The notes under the pieces: generated by a model | Seen by the model: only the letters and a program-made list of their open reading frames with translations | The model's database searches: none | What the model was told of the DNA's origin: nothing | Shown: in pieces, positions 30,553 to 38,394 of the stretch | Position numbering within the stretch: position 1 is the stretch's first letter | Layout of the letters: each line of letters begins with the position of its first letter | NCBI GenBank assembly: GCA_021817145.1 | Contig: JAKAVV010000015.1 | Span: 1 to 62,201 of the forward strand | Direction: 5' to 3' | Source of the DNA: a bacterium | GTDB taxonomy: Bacteria > Vulcanimicrobiota > JABDET01 | Length of the DNA: 62,201 nucleotides | Translations under genes and position numbers: made by a program

Positions 30553-31497
30553 TTAAAGGTGGTATTTTCTAAAGGTTGGCAGGAATTGTCTTGCAAGAAC
30601 TTTGACTCTTCCATCATCATCATTGATCAAAGTCCCCCATGGTTTTGCTTCAGCTCCTGCAGAGAAATAAATGACATCAGAACCTAGAAATGCTTGAAGC
30701 TGGCTTCCTGGCATTAATCCATAGAATCTTAGAGAAATGGCATAAAATCCGTTTTTATCTGTTTTACCGATTTCGAGCTGTTGGGTTTGCGGCTGAAATA
30801 TCCTAACAACAACTCCTCGTTTTGGCTGGTTTTTCCCATTATAAACATGTCCAATCACCCAGTAAACATGCACGGGTTCTCCTGCCAGTTCCCCAACAGT
30901 TCGATAGCCGTCTTTTACCCAACCTGGGAGTCCACCGTAAAGAACAAAGATATTGTGATACCCCATTCCTTTTAAAATATCGCTGGCAAGCTCTGCTTCA
31001 TGTCGGGGGCAGCTGCAGTAAGTAACCACCATTCCTGTTTTAGGCAAGGGATTGGCAGTAACTTCGCTTTTTACTTCTCCAAGAGGAATATTGACTGCTC
31101 CTGGAATATGCTGCATTAAGTAGGCATAAGGGTCTCTGACATCCACAATAACAATTTTTTGCCCTTGTTTTAATCGCTCTCTTAATTGAGCGATATGAAT
31201 AAACTGATAGTGCGGTTTTGAAGGAAAACCAACGGATAAAGCAAGGGCTTGAGATTTCTTTTGATGAGGGAATTTTTGGACGATTTTTTGAGGGGAGATT
31301 GGTTCAGTATTTTCAATGTTCGGCGATATAGAAGGCTGGAGTTTCGCGCTTTGTATTCTTTGAACTTTTTCAGGATGCTGGTTTTGAGCAAGAGATTGTT
31401 TGGGCATAAGAGATTGTTTCTGGCGGTGCTTTATAAAAAAAGCGAACGCAGGGATGATAATCAGAATTAAAACGATAAATGGAATATATTTTTTCAC
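30553..31497 (-). CDS. Membrane-anchored rhodanese with C-terminal carboxypeptidase-regulatory-like domain
   Basis: 314 residues. An N-terminal membrane helix (IPFIVLILIIIPAFAFFI) and a Gln/Pro-rich linker (25-95) lead to a periplasmic rhodanese domain: VDVRDPYAYLMQHIPGAVNIP, active-site loop YCSCPRHEAELA (catalytic Cys expected at the second Cys) and VLYGGLPGWVKDGY. After it, VYNGKNQPKRGVVVRIF and TDKNGFYAISLRFYGLMPG form a prealbumin-like beta sandwich. The family transfers sulfane sulfur; the rare addition of a second domain suggests an envelope sulfur or redox task. It is convergent with recA and divergent from the DUF1848 gene. Confidence 0.83.
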   Translation of the reverse strand: MKKYIPFIVLILIIIPAFAFFIKHRQKQSLMPKQSLAQNQHPEKVQRIQSAKLQPSISPNIENTEPISPQKIVQKFPHQKKSQALALSVGFPSKPHYQFIHIAQLRERLKQGQKIVIVDVRDPYAYLMQHIPGAVNIPLGEVKSEVTANPLPKTGMVVTYCSCPRHEAELASDILKGMGYHNIFVLYGGLPGWVKDGYRTVGELAGEPVHVYWVIGHVYNGKNQPKRGVVVRIFQPQTQQLEIGKTDKNGFYAISLRFYGLMPGSQLQAFLGSDVIYFSAGAEAKPWGTLINDDDGRVKVLARQFLPTFRKYHL

Positions 31498-31591
31498 AGA
31501 GAAAGAATTAGATATGCAGATAAATTTTCCTTGTTATCTGGTATTAATATGAATCGGTATGTTAAAAGGGAAGAATCAGGATGGATGCGAA

Positions 31592-32494
31592 ATGAAAATT
31601 ATGAAAATCATTTCTGCCAGCAGAAGAACCGATATCCCGGCTTTTTACGCGAAATGGCTTATGAATCGCATTGAAAAGGGGTTTGCGCAGTATCGAAACC
31701 CCTTTAATCAAAAGCTGCATACTGTCAGCTTGAAATCAGAAGACGTTGCCTGTTTCATATTCTGGTCTAAAAATTTTAAGCCTTTTTTAAAATATTTGCC
31801 TGTTCTGGAAGAAAAAGGATATTGCTTTTATTTTCATTACACTATTACTGGCTCTCATAGAATTTTTAATGAGCATGTCCCAACATGGGAAGAATCAGTT
31901 AAAACATTCCAATTTTTATCTCAGAAATATGGTCGAGAAAAGATTGTTTGGAGATTTGATCCAATTGTTACCTCTGATTTAACCCCTCCTGAATATTACC
32001 TGGATCTCTTTAAGAAAATTTGCAAGTCTCTTGAAAGTTTTACAGACAAATGCATCATCAGTTTTGTCTCGTATTATGGGAAAGTTCAGAGAAATTTTAA
32101 AATGCAGCCGCGCAAGAAAGAGTCTGTTCCCCAAGAATCGGTTCTTTATTATGAACTGCTTCCTGAACAGAAAAAATCTCTTGCGGAAAGCATGGCTGAA
32201 TTTTCTGCTGGATGCGGCATACAGTTAGAAGCCTGCTGCAGTGATTTTTTAGTGGGGGACAAGGTGAGAAAAGCTCACTGCATTGATGGAGATCATTTAA
32301 GCCGCATTTTTCCGGGGAGGATTAGTTCAGCCTCAAAAGAGCCAACCCGAGAAGAATGCGGCTGTTCTCAAAGCCGTGATATTGGAGCTTATCATACGTG
32401 CCCTCACGGCTGCTTATACTGTTATGCGAATGTCAATCCTTATACTCCTCTTCAGTATTATAAATCTTTTAACCAGGAGTCCGCATTTTTGTGA
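31592..32494 (+). CDS. DUF1848 protein with C-terminal radical-SAM-like cysteine motif
   Basis: 300 residues from ATG 31592 (AGGA 6 bp upstream; the Met at 31559 has no site). The start IISASRRTDIPAFYAKWLMNRIEKGF and FIFWSKNFKPFLKYLPVLEEKGYCFYFHYTITG are diagnostic of DUF1848. The C-terminal CGCSQSRDIGAYHTCPHGCLYCYAN carries a CxxxCxxC that could hold a [4Fe-4S] cluster, unusually at the end of the chain. Function unknown; the preserved Cys set suggests radical chemistry. It overlaps purU by 4 bp (GTGA). Confidence 0.85.
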   Translation: MKIMKIISASRRTDIPAFYAKWLMNRIEKGFAQYRNPFNQKLHTVSLKSEDVACFIFWSKNFKPFLKYLPVLEEKGYCFYFHYTITGSHRIFNEHVPTWEESVKTFQFLSQKYGREKIVWRFDPIVTSDLTPPEYYLDLFKKICKSLESFTDKCIISFVSYYGKVQRNFKMQPRKKESVPQESVLYYELLPEQKKSLAESMAEFSAGCGIQLEACCSDFLVGDKVRKAHCIDGDHLSRIFPGRISSASKEPTREECGCSQSRDIGAYHTCPHGCLYCYANVNPYTPLQYYKSFNQESAFL

Positions 32495-33360
32495 TCTCTG
32501 ATCTTTCTGCTCGAAATCAGCTTCTGGAATTTTCAGTCATAGGAAAAGACAGGAAAGGTATTGTTTCTGAAATAACGAGTTATGTTTTCCAGAATAAAGG
32601 AAACATTGAGCAGATTTCTCAAAATGTTGCCAGCGGCTGGTTTATGATGCATTTAGAAGCATCTTTTCCACGTGAGTCCTTTCAAAAGGAGAGATTTGAA
32701 ACCGATCTTCTGCGTCTTTCTAAATTGTTAAATCTGGAAATTAAGATTCATTATCAAAATAAAGAGAAAAAGCGGATGGCTGTTTTTGTTACAAAAGAAG
32801 ATCACTGTCTCCGTTCTATTCTAGAGACTTGGAAACAGAATCGTTTAAAGGTAGAAATACCAGTGATTATCAGCAGTCGAAAAGACCTTGAGCCAACTGC
32901 TGCAGAGTATGGCGTTCCGTTTTATAAGATCAATTTTTCAGATCCGCAGAAACGGGAAAAAGCGATCACTGCTCTTCTTGAAAAGAAGAATATTGATTTT
33001 ATTGTTTTGGCACGATACATGAAGATTCTTTCCCCTTCTTTTGTATGGAGGTATCCGAATCGAATTATCAATGTTCATCCATCTCTTCTTCCTGCTTTTC
33101 CCGGGGCTTTTGCTTACACTCAAGCCTATGAACGGGGTGTAAAACTGGTGGGATGTTCTGTGCATTTTGTCACCCCTGATCTGGATCAAGGGCCGATTAT
33201 CTGTCAGGATGCATTTCGGGTTCACCCTAAAGACACGTTGAAAACGATCCGTTCTAAGGGACAAAAGCTGGAAGCAAAGCTGCTTTTAAAAGGGATCAAT
33301 CTGTTTCTTGAAGGGAAACTTGAAGTGTATTGGGGAAAAGTTGGGCTAAAGACTCAGTAG
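32491..33360 (+). CDS. purU: Formyltetrahydrofolate deformylase
   Basis: 289 residues from a GTG that overlaps the upstream stop. It hydrolyses 10-formyltetrahydrofolate to formate and tetrahydrofolate. Residues 1-85 form an ACT domain (LLEFSVIGKDRKGIVSEITSYVFQNKGNIEQISQ); the rest is a formyltransferase fold with RYMKILSPSFVWRYPNRIINVHPSLLPAFPGA (catalytic Asn-His) and GCSVHFVTPDLDQGPII (catalytic Asp). Co-transcribed with the DUF1848 gene and a methyltransferase-like gene, which suggests one-carbon chemistry as a common theme. Confidence 0.93.
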   Translation: MISDLSARNQLLEFSVIGKDRKGIVSEITSYVFQNKGNIEQISQNVASGWFMMHLEASFPRESFQKERFETDLLRLSKLLNLEIKIHYQNKEKKRMAVFVTKEDHCLRSILETWKQNRLKVEIPVIISSRKDLEPTAAEYGVPFYKINFSDPQKREKAITALLEKKNIDFIVLARYMKILSPSFVWRYPNRIINVHPSLLPAFPGAFAYTQAYERGVKLVGCSVHFVTPDLDQGPIICQDAFRVHPKDTLKTIRSKGQKLEAKLLLKGINLFLEGKLEVYWGKVGLKTQ

Positions 33361-33374
33361 GAAAGGATTGTTTC

Positions 33375-33860
33375 TTGGCTGTTCTCCCCTTATCTGAATT
33401 TCTTGCAAGCTGCTCTCGCTTTTTTCTTCCGGGTGAAGGGAAAAAAGCGCTGGTTTCAGTTTTAGGGGATGGTTCTGCTGCATTCTATTTGGCGCAAAAT
33501 GGATTTTCAGTAGAAGGAATCGATCCTGATATTGAGCATTTAAAAGCGATTGCCCGACAGGCTCAAAAAAAAGGATTGTTTTTAAAGCTCATTCAGGCTG
33601 ACCCTGATAAAATTCGTCTGGATAAGGAAAAGTACGATCTGATTGTGTGTTCAGGCGCAGAAACTCCATTTTTTGTTTTACAAATAAAAAAAGGGGTGAA
33701 ATCAGGCGGATTCATTTTAATGGAAAGTGAAATCAATTCCAGAAAATTTGGAAAAGCGTTGTTTCTGTTTAAAGATTACGCGATCTTGAAAAAAGGATAC
33801 TCTCCTTTTGAGGGAGACCTCGCAAAAGCCTTTCTCCTGGTTCAAAAGCCTGAAACATAA
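33375..33860 (+). CDS. Class I SAM-dependent methyltransferase-like protein
   Basis: 161 residues. The TTG at 33375 is chosen (AAAGGA at 33362-33367, 7 bp upstream); a longer frame from 33330 would overlap purU without a ribosome site. ALVSVLGDGSAAFYLAQNGFSVEGIDPDIEHLKAIARQAQ is a Rossmann-fold SAM-binding region in which the usual GxGxG is GDGSA, with the acidic residue of strand 2 (GIDPD). KYDLIVCSGA corresponds to motif II. It resembles TehB-like methyltransferases. The substrate is unknown. Last gene of the DUF1848-purU operon; convergent with the lipoprotein gene 2 bp away. Confidence 0.72.
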   Translation: MAVLPLSEFLASCSRFFLPGEGKKALVSVLGDGSAAFYLAQNGFSVEGIDPDIEHLKAIARQAQKKGLFLKLIQADPDKIRLDKEKYDLIVCSGAETPFFVLQIKKGVKSGGFILMESEINSRKFGKALFLFKDYAILKKGYSPFEGDLAKAFLLVQKPET

Positions 33861-33862
33861 TC

Positions 33863-34762
33863 TTAACTTTTTTTAAGAATCTGAATCGCCTTTTTTGTTA
33901 TTGGATCCTGGAATAGAGATTCTGGAGTAGGAGGATGGCGTCGGGTAAATTTTAGAGGAGGGATCTCTTTCGGAGTGAATTTTTTCATGAGCAGTTTTTG
34001 GATGTAAGAGCTTTGATTTTCAGTTAGAAGAGAGCTGGCTTTTACCGAAATGCGCCAGAGATCCTTCTGACTTTTTTTCCAAAGAGCGATTGCGGAAATC
34101 ATAGTTTTTGCCTGGGTTTTTGTCGGAGTAATACCAGGAGATTTCATGCGGGGCAGAAGATCCAAAATTTGATCCAGGAAAAGGAAGGGTTTATGCGGGA
34201 ACCTCTTTGGGAGAGCTAAAAAAGGATGGGCAGGGAGAGTAAGAGACGGGTATTTGATTAAAAGATAAGCCAGAGCTTTTTCAGCAAAAGGATCTGTTCC
34301 AGGAGGTCCAGGAGGAGGCAGATGGGAAAAATTAACAGATTTCTTCATGTTTTGAGCAATCCACTGCTGCTGTTTTGGGGTTAACAAACGATTGAAAAGA
34401 ATGGATAATTTAAGTTGATTGGTTTCTAGACGGCTGTACTTCTTAAGAATTGGAAGCAGCCCTTTTGCCTGTGTTTTTGTGACAGCATTTTTTGGGTTCT
34501 TTTCCATTTTAATGATTCCAAGACAAATTTGAAACATCGGGAGAGGAATATTTTTTAAGGAGGGAGGGTTTCCAGGAAGGGAGGAATTGGTTTGATTTAT
34601 ACCTTTAGCTTGAGAATTGGGATTAGATTGGGAGATTTTTTTTGATGAAGAACCAGCGGGAGAACTGGAAGATGAGGGCTTGCGAGAACACCCTGTGCTG
34701 CTGACAAGAACTCCAATCATAAGAGTGAATGCAAGAAGAATGTCTAGAACTTTTCTTTTCAT
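33863..34762 (-). CDS. Predicted lipoprotein with LTxxQ-type repeats
   Basis: 299 residues. Signal peptide with lipobox SSTGC (Cys25), then a Ser/Pro/Asn-rich linker to about residue 75. The globular part is helical and contains two similar segments built on TKTQAKGLLPIL or TKTQAKTMISAI followed by LLTPKQQQWIAQ or LLTENQSSYIQK; the LTxxQ element recalls periplasmic Spy/CpxP proteins but similarity beyond it is not evident. Location: periplasmic side of a membrane. Function unknown. Confidence 0.75.
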   Translation of the reverse strand: MKRKVLDILLAFTLMIGVLVSSTGCSRKPSSSSSPAGSSSKKISQSNPNSQAKGINQTNSSLPGNPPSLKNIPLPMFQICLGIIKMEKNPKNAVTKTQAKGLLPILKKYSRLETNQLKLSILFNRLLTPKQQQWIAQNMKKSVNFSHLPPPGPPGTDPFAEKALAYLLIKYPSLTLPAHPFLALPKRFPHKPFLFLDQILDLLPRMKSPGITPTKTQAKTMISAIALWKKSQKDLWRISVKASSLLTENQSSYIQKLLMKKFTPKEIPPLKFTRRHPPTPESLFQDPITKKAIQILKKS

Positions 34763-34899
34763 TTTTTCCTCCTAAAAATAACTCGCAATCTCATTTGCAG
34801 CATATACAGGGTTCTTCCAGTAAGAGATTTTTTTCCCTCCTTTTGGGGAAGGTAATTTGTCTGTAATCGTAAAATTTCACAGAAAGGGGTAAATATCTG

Positions 34900-35529
34900 A
34901 TGCTGAAGTCTCGAAATGGAATTGCTCTTTTAACCGTTCTTCTAGTTGCCGCCATTTTTATGGTGCTTTCCAGTTATTATGTGTATAGTTCAATTTGGGA
35001 TTCTAAAGGAAGCCGCGCTTATTTTAATACAGGGGTAACTTTTTATTTGTGCGACGCAGGGCTGCAGTACGCTGCCTTTTTAGTGAAGTCTAATGAAGGG
35101 GTTTATCCTTTTATAAATAATGCGTACAGTAATATAAATAATCAAAGCCAGACCTATCCTGCTGGAAGCACTTTGAATCTTTACACAGGACAGGAGTTTG
35201 TTTTAATTTCCAATATGGCTTACAGCACTGGAGGAACTTATGGGGACTGGCTTGGGACAGTGATTGGAACCTTTTTAATTCAGCAGACGAATTACTGCGC
35301 AGGACCTCCTACTTGTTCTATTCCAACTCTTACCATTGAATCAACAGGATATTTGAAACAGGTTCCTCCTTGTTATAATCCTGAAAATCCTGATTATTTG
35401 TCCTGGTGTGGAGACACCTCAAGACCTCTTGCCGCATGGCCTGTTTTAGCGCAGCAGACTGCTTATGAAACCATTCAGATTTCCTCTGCAAATTGGAAGG
35501 TGAATCAATGGTATGAAAAGTATCAATAA
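34900..35529 (+). CDS. PilX-like minor pilin
   Basis: 209 residues. AAAGGGG lies about 10 bp before the ATG. MLKSRNGIALLTVLLVAAIFMVLSSYYVYSS is a PilX/GspK-type prepilin start without Glu5, followed by the stalk helix with CDAGLQYAAFLVK. The C-terminal domain has paired cysteines (NYCAGPPTCSIP, PPCYNPENPDYLSWCGD), probably disulfides. First gene of a second three-pilin set (34900-37341); its end overlaps the next gene by 17 bp. Confidence 0.83.
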   Translation: MLKSRNGIALLTVLLVAAIFMVLSSYYVYSSIWDSKGSRAYFNTGVTFYLCDAGLQYAAFLVKSNEGVYPFINNAYSNINNQSQTYPAGSTLNLYTGQEFVLISNMAYSTGGTYGDWLGTVIGTFLIQQTNYCAGPPTCSIPTLTIESTGYLKQVPPCYNPENPDYLSWCGDTSRPLAAWPVLAQQTAYETIQISSANWKVNQWYEKYQ

Positions 35530-36715
35530 GGCTCAAGGGCTTTCTTTATTGGAAGTTGTTGTGGCATTTGCGGTTTTTGCCACTATTTTGTTTGCTATTT
35601 TAAATATTTTTCCAACAGGGATTTTAAATACAGCCAACAATATGAATCATTCTAAATCTTTATATCTTGCTCAAGGGCTGTTAGAAAAGTACGAGCTGTT
35701 ATATGGCCAACCTAATTCAAGTCTAACTCCAGTGAATCAATGGGTTCAATTCCCCAATGTATCAGGATATTATTATGAAGTCGAGGTTACTCCACTTATC
35801 GATCATCCTGAATTGTATTTCAATACCATGATAGGACCTAATGGAACTTCTCTCCCATATTCTGCAGGGTATCGTTTTACCGTTTCTGTGGGTGGACCTG
35901 TGAGCGCTTCTCCACCCCCTTATGGCAGTATTGTCAAACTGGCTGATATCAGGACAAATGAAAATCTAGGAAGCATTTCAGCTTCTTCTCCTGGTTCGAA
36001 AGGAGGCAGCATCACAATAACGGCTCATTCTATTTGCCAAGATTCTTCTTGCAGCAACTTTAACATTTCAGGGGATAGTTCCAGCGCTGACACTATCCAA
36101 ACCCTTACCATTCAAGCCACGGTAAGTGAGATTCCTTTGGTGTCTCAAGAACTTTCTAATTTTACGATTTTTTATTATATTCCATACAGTGGTTTTAATG
36201 ATGCGGTTTGTTCTAACCCTGCATGCACTAATATAACATCTGCTGAATTAACGGATACACAAACTGCCTGCTGGTATTCCGGGGACTTCTGTAACGATCC
36301 CACCTCCGCTTATACTGGAACAAATATGTGTTCCACTGTTCCCTGTGGTTACTCTTCCAGCAGTCCGCCTTATCCAAGTCTTAATTATGGGAACATGTGT
36401 GGTTCTTGCGTCAATAATGATGGAAGCGCGAGCTGTATTTGTTATAATTCTTATGCACTGGATAATATTGTTATTTCTGGAACTGTCGCTCCTCAAAATC
36501 CACCTAATCCTGCTTCTGCTCCAACTTGTGGAATAAACCCTGGATATCAAGCCTGGGAAACTAATAAAATCATCGGGATTCAGGAACAAACTCCTGGAAC
36601 CTGGGTGATTACTCTTTTAAAGCCTCTTTTGTGTTCTTATGATTCTTCAAATGTTACCATTCAGTCTGATGTCAGTGTGAATCCGGATATTTGTCAGGGG
36701 TGTCCAGCGCCATGA
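35513..36715 (+). CDS. PilV-like minor pilin, cysteine-rich
   Basis: 400 residues. MKSINKAQGLSLLEVVVAFAVFATILFAILNIFPTG is a class III prepilin signal with Glu at +5. Residues about 170-400 contain 16 cysteines, mostly in closely spaced pairs (DAVCSNPACTN, NMCSTVPCGY, NMCGSCVN, ASCICYN, ICQGCPAP), implying a disulfide-rich extracellular domain. ATGA overlap with the next pilin gene. Probably a tip-associated minor pilin. Confidence 0.84.
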   Translation: MKSINKAQGLSLLEVVVAFAVFATILFAILNIFPTGILNTANNMNHSKSLYLAQGLLEKYELLYGQPNSSLTPVNQWVQFPNVSGYYYEVEVTPLIDHPELYFNTMIGPNGTSLPYSAGYRFTVSVGGPVSASPPPYGSIVKLADIRTNENLGSISASSPGSKGGSITITAHSICQDSSCSNFNISGDSSSADTIQTLTIQATVSEIPLVSQELSNFTIFYYIPYSGFNDAVCSNPACTNITSAELTDTQTACWYSGDFCNDPTSAYTGTNMCSTVPCGYSSSSPPYPSLNYGNMCGSCVNNDGSASCICYNSYALDNIVISGTVAPQNPPNPASAPTCGINPGYQAWETNKIIGIQEQTPGTWVITLLKPLLCSYDSSNVTIQSDVSVNPDICQGCPAP

Positions 36716-37341
36716 GAAAAGGAGCAACGTTAATCGAGGTTCTTGTGGCAGTTGCTGTTTTCGCGATTTTAACCAGTTTGATTGTGAGTTTTTGGAGCAC
36801 TGGAATTCAAATGTATGAAAGACAGAACTCTTTAACACAAGCAAACCAGAATTTAAATTTAGCGCTAAATGTGGTCAGCTCTGATTTAAGGCAGGCGATT
36901 AACAATCCCCCTCAGTATCCTTTCCCAGATCTAGCAAATCCTTCGCAGTCTCTTGTATTTTATCGCTATGAATACAATTCCCAAACAGGAGCTTTGGATC
37001 TCCATAAAATTCAATATCAGATTACGAGTTCAGGAGATTTTATAAGGACAGATACCGATCCTTCAAAGGGCGAAAAAAGTGTTACTCCTGTTTTAACCAG
37101 TGTGAACTCAAGCTCATCACTTTCTTATTTTGTGTCTGATCCCTTGAGTTTGGATTTAATGGAAGTTCAGTTAACAGTGACAGAGCCAATTCCAGGAGCT
37201 CCTCCCCAAAACTTTACACGGGTTACAGAAATTGGAGCTCGAATGAATATGAGTTCATCCCAACCAGGTACAATTAATGCAGTCAGCCCTGTAACCCCAG
37301 ACAATCAGCCCCCCCCTCTTTATTTTAAAGCTGAACAGTAA
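36712..37341 (+). CDS. PilW/GspJ-like minor pilin
   Basis: 209 residues from the ATG that overlaps the preceding TGA (ATGA). MRKGATLIEVLVAVAVFAILTSLIVSFWSTG is a very short prepilin leader with Glu at +5; the stalk continues as RQNSLTQANQNLNLALNVVSSDLRQAI. The C-terminal domain includes LMEVQLTVTEPIPG as in PilW/GspJ. Third gene of the set. The 145 bp after it hold no gene; a run of G (GGGGGGG) near 37478 serves the next gene. Confidence 0.85.
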   Translation: MRKGATLIEVLVAVAVFAILTSLIVSFWSTGIQMYERQNSLTQANQNLNLALNVVSSDLRQAINNPPQYPFPDLANPSQSLVFYRYEYNSQTGALDLHKIQYQITSSGDFIRTDTDPSKGEKSVTPVLTSVNSSSSLSYFVSDPLSLDLMEVQLTVTEPIPGAPPQNFTRVTEIGARMNMSSSQPGTINAVSPVTPDNQPPPLYFKAEQ

Positions 37342-37486
37342 AGAATACCTGCAGTCAAGAGAAGGAAAGCTTTTAGTGTAGGAGAATTAAACGCTCTAGC
37401 TGTTTTTTAAGGGAATGTCTATACCCATATTTTAATCCAAAGATTTTAACGAAACAACTTCTACCGTTATTTTTGGGGGGGTTAAC

Positions 37487-38389
37487 ATGAACCAAGAGGA
37501 TCTCTGGAAAAGATTTTACGCTGTCGTTGGCGGTGAACCTCAATTATATGCTTTAAAACAGATTGTTACTTATCTCTTGAATTTAATCGCGGATCCAAAA
37601 GCTTCATCAAAAGATATTGCCAGAGTGGTTAGTTCTGATCCTGCTTTATCAGCAAATGTCCTTAAAATTGTGAATTCTCCTATCATTGGACTGCGAAACA
37701 AAGTATCTGATTTGGTTCTTGCGATTTCTCTTTTAGGGTACAATCAAATTCGGGATATTGCCCTGGAGATATCTGTTTCTCAAGCTCTTAACGCAAAACA
37801 AAACGCGCAGATGATGCGATTGTGGAAACATTCATTTTACTGCGGAAAGATCTCTGAAATTATTGCCGCGTCTTTAGGAAGGATGGCAGGGGAAGCCTTT
37901 ACCATGGGGCTGCTGCATGATATTGGCAAAATTCTTTTGGCTTACGCGAATTACGATGCATTTGAAACCAGTTTGAATAATTACCGTTATCAGAGAGGAA
38001 AAGTTTTGCACTGGCAGTCTGAACAAGCGACTATTGGATTAACTCATGCTGAAATTGGAGGGCTTGCTTGTGTTCGGTGGCAGCTGCCGGACCTTTTTTA
38101 TAGAGTGATCTGGTACCACCATGTTCCACCTGCTGGAAACAGTAAATCAGAAGAGATCTATTTATCTCAAGTGGTTCATCTTGCTGATACCCTCTGCTGG
38201 AACTTAAATCATCCATCTGTTAACAGTGTGAACCCTTACTCAGGACAAAAACCTGAAACTTTACTGTCTGAAAATCTTCTGGCAGAGGTTGGATTGTCAA
38301 AAGGGAGATTCCAGGATGTTTTGACAAAAGTGAATGAATCTCTTAAAACCACTGAACTCATTTTTAATTTCATGGAAAGCACGAATTAA
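37487..38389 (+). CDS. HDOD-domain signalling protein
   Basis: 300 residues. LNLIADPKASSKDIARVVSSDPALSANVLKIVNSP and VSDLVLAISLLGYNQIRDIALEIS are the HDOD core; the residual HD motif is seen in FTMGLLHDIGKILLAYA. HDOD proteins are regulatory relatives of HD-GYP phosphodiesterases and usually lack full catalytic sets. Here H-D is present but the other metal ligands cannot be confirmed by eye. A G-rich ribosome site precedes the ATG. It is followed 5 bp later by lnt. Confidence 0.88.
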   Translation: MNQEDLWKRFYAVVGGEPQLYALKQIVTYLLNLIADPKASSKDIARVVSSDPALSANVLKIVNSPIIGLRNKVSDLVLAISLLGYNQIRDIALEISVSQALNAKQNAQMMRLWKHSFYCGKISEIIAASLGRMAGEAFTMGLLHDIGKILLAYANYDAFETSLNNYRYQRGKVLHWQSEQATIGLTHAEIGGLACVRWQLPDLFYRVIWYHHVPPAGNSKSEEIYLSQVVHLADTLCWNLNHPSVNSVNPYSGQKPETLLSENLLAEVGLSKGRFQDVLTKVNESLKTTELIFNFMESTN

Positions 38390-38394
38390 TCAGA

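Noticed and set aside
37342-37486. Riboswitch or small RNA in the gap before the HDOD gene
   Set aside because: No stable stem, T-run or known aptamer pattern could be seen; only the G-rich ribosome site is clear.
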